From NCBI GenBank assembly GCA_028679855.1, contig JAJRAP010000005.1:1-6953 (forward strand): a DNA stretch of 6,953 bases. The letters run 5' to 3'. Positions 5,941 through 6,953 of the stretch are shown one piece after another. A program made the position numbers and the translations under genes. The stretch is from Candidatus Methanoperedens sp. (lineage in GTDB: Archaea; Halobacteriota; Methanosarcinia; Methanosarcinales; Methanoperedenaceae). Below the pieces are notes generated by a model. The model ran no database searches. It had not been told where the DNA came from and worked only from the letters and a program-made list of their open reading frames with translations. How positions within the stretch are numbered: position 1 is the stretch's first letter; every line of letters begins with the position of its first letter.

Positions 5941-6901
5941 TGAAGAGAACGTAAACCAGGCAATTTTTGAATACGCAGGCAAAAAATATGGCAAACAATC
6001 ACAGGAACTGTTCCAGGGATATATTGATGAATTTCCCGAAAAAGACTGGAAACTTCCTGATGAAACATGGCTAAACAATTTTCTTGCATGGCTTTTTTTT
6101 GAAAAAGTTCTTCCGCAAACGGGCAAGACCATAGCAGAGGAATTTGTGGAAAACACGCCTGATTTGAGTCCTGAAATGAAAGAGAAAGTCCTGAAGATGA
6201 AAAACATTATACGCTCAAAATTCCTCGTTATTTCAAAAAAGGATTTGTTTTTTAAGGTCAAGGATATGAACAGAGGCGATGTCTATAACGTAAAATTAGG
6301 CAGTGCAAGCCATGTAGTTCCAAATGCAGTGATAACTGGCAGAATCCATCCATTTGGCGATCATTACCGTTTTGCAGGCGTCTTTCTGGTTTCGACTTCG
6401 CCACTGATATTGGATCCAGATATTTTTATTGGCGCTTATGAAAATAGCGAACTTAAGAGGGTTGAAAGTATTTCATTACGCAGAAGTTCCTCTCTACAGT
6501 CAATCCTGAATAAATATCCACATCACTGGATAGACTGGATGTGTGAGCATTATGGTTTGAAAGAGAGACTTAAAAAAGAAAAAATCCAGAGGATTGAGAA
6601 TAAAATAATAAATGACCTGCCCCAGATCATCTTAAAATTACCAGAAAAGTCCAGGGAAGCGCTTGCTTTTTGTATCAAACAGGGCGGTGTTGTGAAATAT
6701 GGTCAGCTCAAAGAATACGATGATGATATGGATTTTTTCTGGAAGGAGGAAAAACCCGTATCCACAATTGGCATGCTGAGGCAGAAAGGACTGATGGTTG
6801 TTGGAAAAATGGCATTCGGTGACAGGCAATTCAGGGTCGCGTTCATTCCTGTTGAGATCCGTGAGGGATTAAAATCCGAGTTGAAGGTTAATGAAGGATA
6901 A
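5933..6901 (+). CDS. conserved-looking protein of unknown function (322 aa)
   Basis: An intact ORF whose ATG overlaps the end of the preceding gene by 8 bases, with AAAGGAG at 5913-5919 some 13 bases upstream, so it is probably translationally coupled. No signal peptide or membrane segment is visible; it should be cytoplasmic. Three parts can be suggested. Residues 1-85 are an acidic helical region rich in Trp (DWKLPDETWLNNFLAWLFFEK). About 97-165 form a compact beta-rich stretch (FLVISKKDLFFKVKDMNRGD, TGRIHPFGDHYRFAGVFLV), similar in style to the beta domain in SEC-C-associated proteins. About 230-315 (LPEKSREALAFCIKQGGVVK ... VSTIGMLRQKGLMVVGK ... RVAFIPVEIREGL) look like a winged helix-turn-helix. 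I recognise no catalytic motif. The pairing with a SWIM/TPR-like gene suggests a joint function, but which one is not shown. Confidence 0.85.
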   Translation: MIDEENVNQAIFEYAGKKYGKQSQELFQGYIDEFPEKDWKLPDETWLNNFLAWLFFEKVLPQTGKTIAEEFVENTPDLSPEMKEKVLKMKNIIRSKFLVISKKDLFFKVKDMNRGDVYNVKLGSASHVVPNAVITGRIHPFGDHYRFAGVFLVSTSPLILDPDIFIGAYENSELKRVESISLRRSSSLQSILNKYPHHWIDWMCEHYGLKERLKKEKIQRIENKIINDLPQIILKLPEKSREALAFCIKQGGVVKYGQLKEYDDDMDFFWKEEKPVSTIGMLRQKGLMVVGKMAFGDRQFRVAFIPVEIREGLKSELKVNEG

Positions 6902-6907
6902 AGGTAT

Positions 6908-6953
6908 ATGGATTATTATACTTGCAAGCATAAAAGTCACTCATGGATCCATC
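6908..6953 (+). CDS. start of a further ORF, cut by the window end
   Basis: An ATG six bases after the stop of the preceding gene opens a frame that stays open to the window end (15 codons, starting MDYYTCKHKSHSW). GGATAAAGGT lies just upstream but very close to the ATG. Tight spacing on the same strand suggests a third gene of the operon. Too little is present to name it. Confidence 0.35.
   Translation, partial: MDYYTCKHKSHSWIH

Overview
The window looks like chromosomal DNA of a methanogen- or ANME-like euryarchaeon (order Methanosarcinales, or near it). The main support is the gene content: the end of an archaeal A-type ATP synthase operon (atpB then atpD), an operon of a stand-alone ACT-domain protein, a stand-alone homoserine dehydrogenase and an archaeal wyosine-type tRNA-modification enzyme (Taw2), and archaeal-type RelE, type I methylase and IS21 remnants. 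Exact taxonomy is inference; there is no rRNA or other marker.

Layout. 1-698 (+): the last codons of atpB and the complete atpD. 699-994: a gene-poor convergent spacer with one possible 22-codon ORF, a nested inverted-repeat region and, on the minus strand, a strong GC hairpin plus T-run that could terminate the genes coming from the right. 995-1638 (-): a decayed cluster. It holds an internally deleted pyridoxamine 5'-phosphate oxidase-like flavoprotein gene, a small RelE-partner antitoxin that starts on the stop of that gene, and a RelE-type toxin lacking its N-terminal part. 1691-4181 (-): an intact three-gene operon, ACT protein > hom > taw2, with ATGA stop/start overlaps at both internal boundaries. 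4182-4317: short divergent spacer. 4318-4861 (+): two fused gene fragments, a frameshifted type I restriction methylase (hsdM) piece with a destroyed SAM motif, running straight into a piece of an IS21-family transposase (istA). 4848-5940 (+): a helical-repeat (TPR-like) protein resembling the non-finger part of archaeal SWIM zinc-finger proteins, without its N-terminus and broken by a frame change at an A7 tract. 5933-6901 (+): an intact 322-residue protein of unknown function, translationally overlapped with the preceding gene. 6908-6953 (+): probable start of a further gene.

How it fits together. The intact parts are housekeeping genes: energy conversion (ATP synthase stalk), the homoserine branch of Thr/Met synthesis with a likely allosteric ACT partner, and tRNA-Phe position 37 modification. 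Between and beyond them lie scars. At least five genes are truncated, internally deleted or frameshifted, so the accessory part of the window is eroding or is badly assembled. Several frame breaks fall in A-tracts that are one base longer than the reading frame needs, so sequencing error or transcript slippage must be considered along with true decay. I see no intact defence system and no CRISPR array. The least understood intact gene is the 322-residue protein linked to the SWIM/TPR-like gene.
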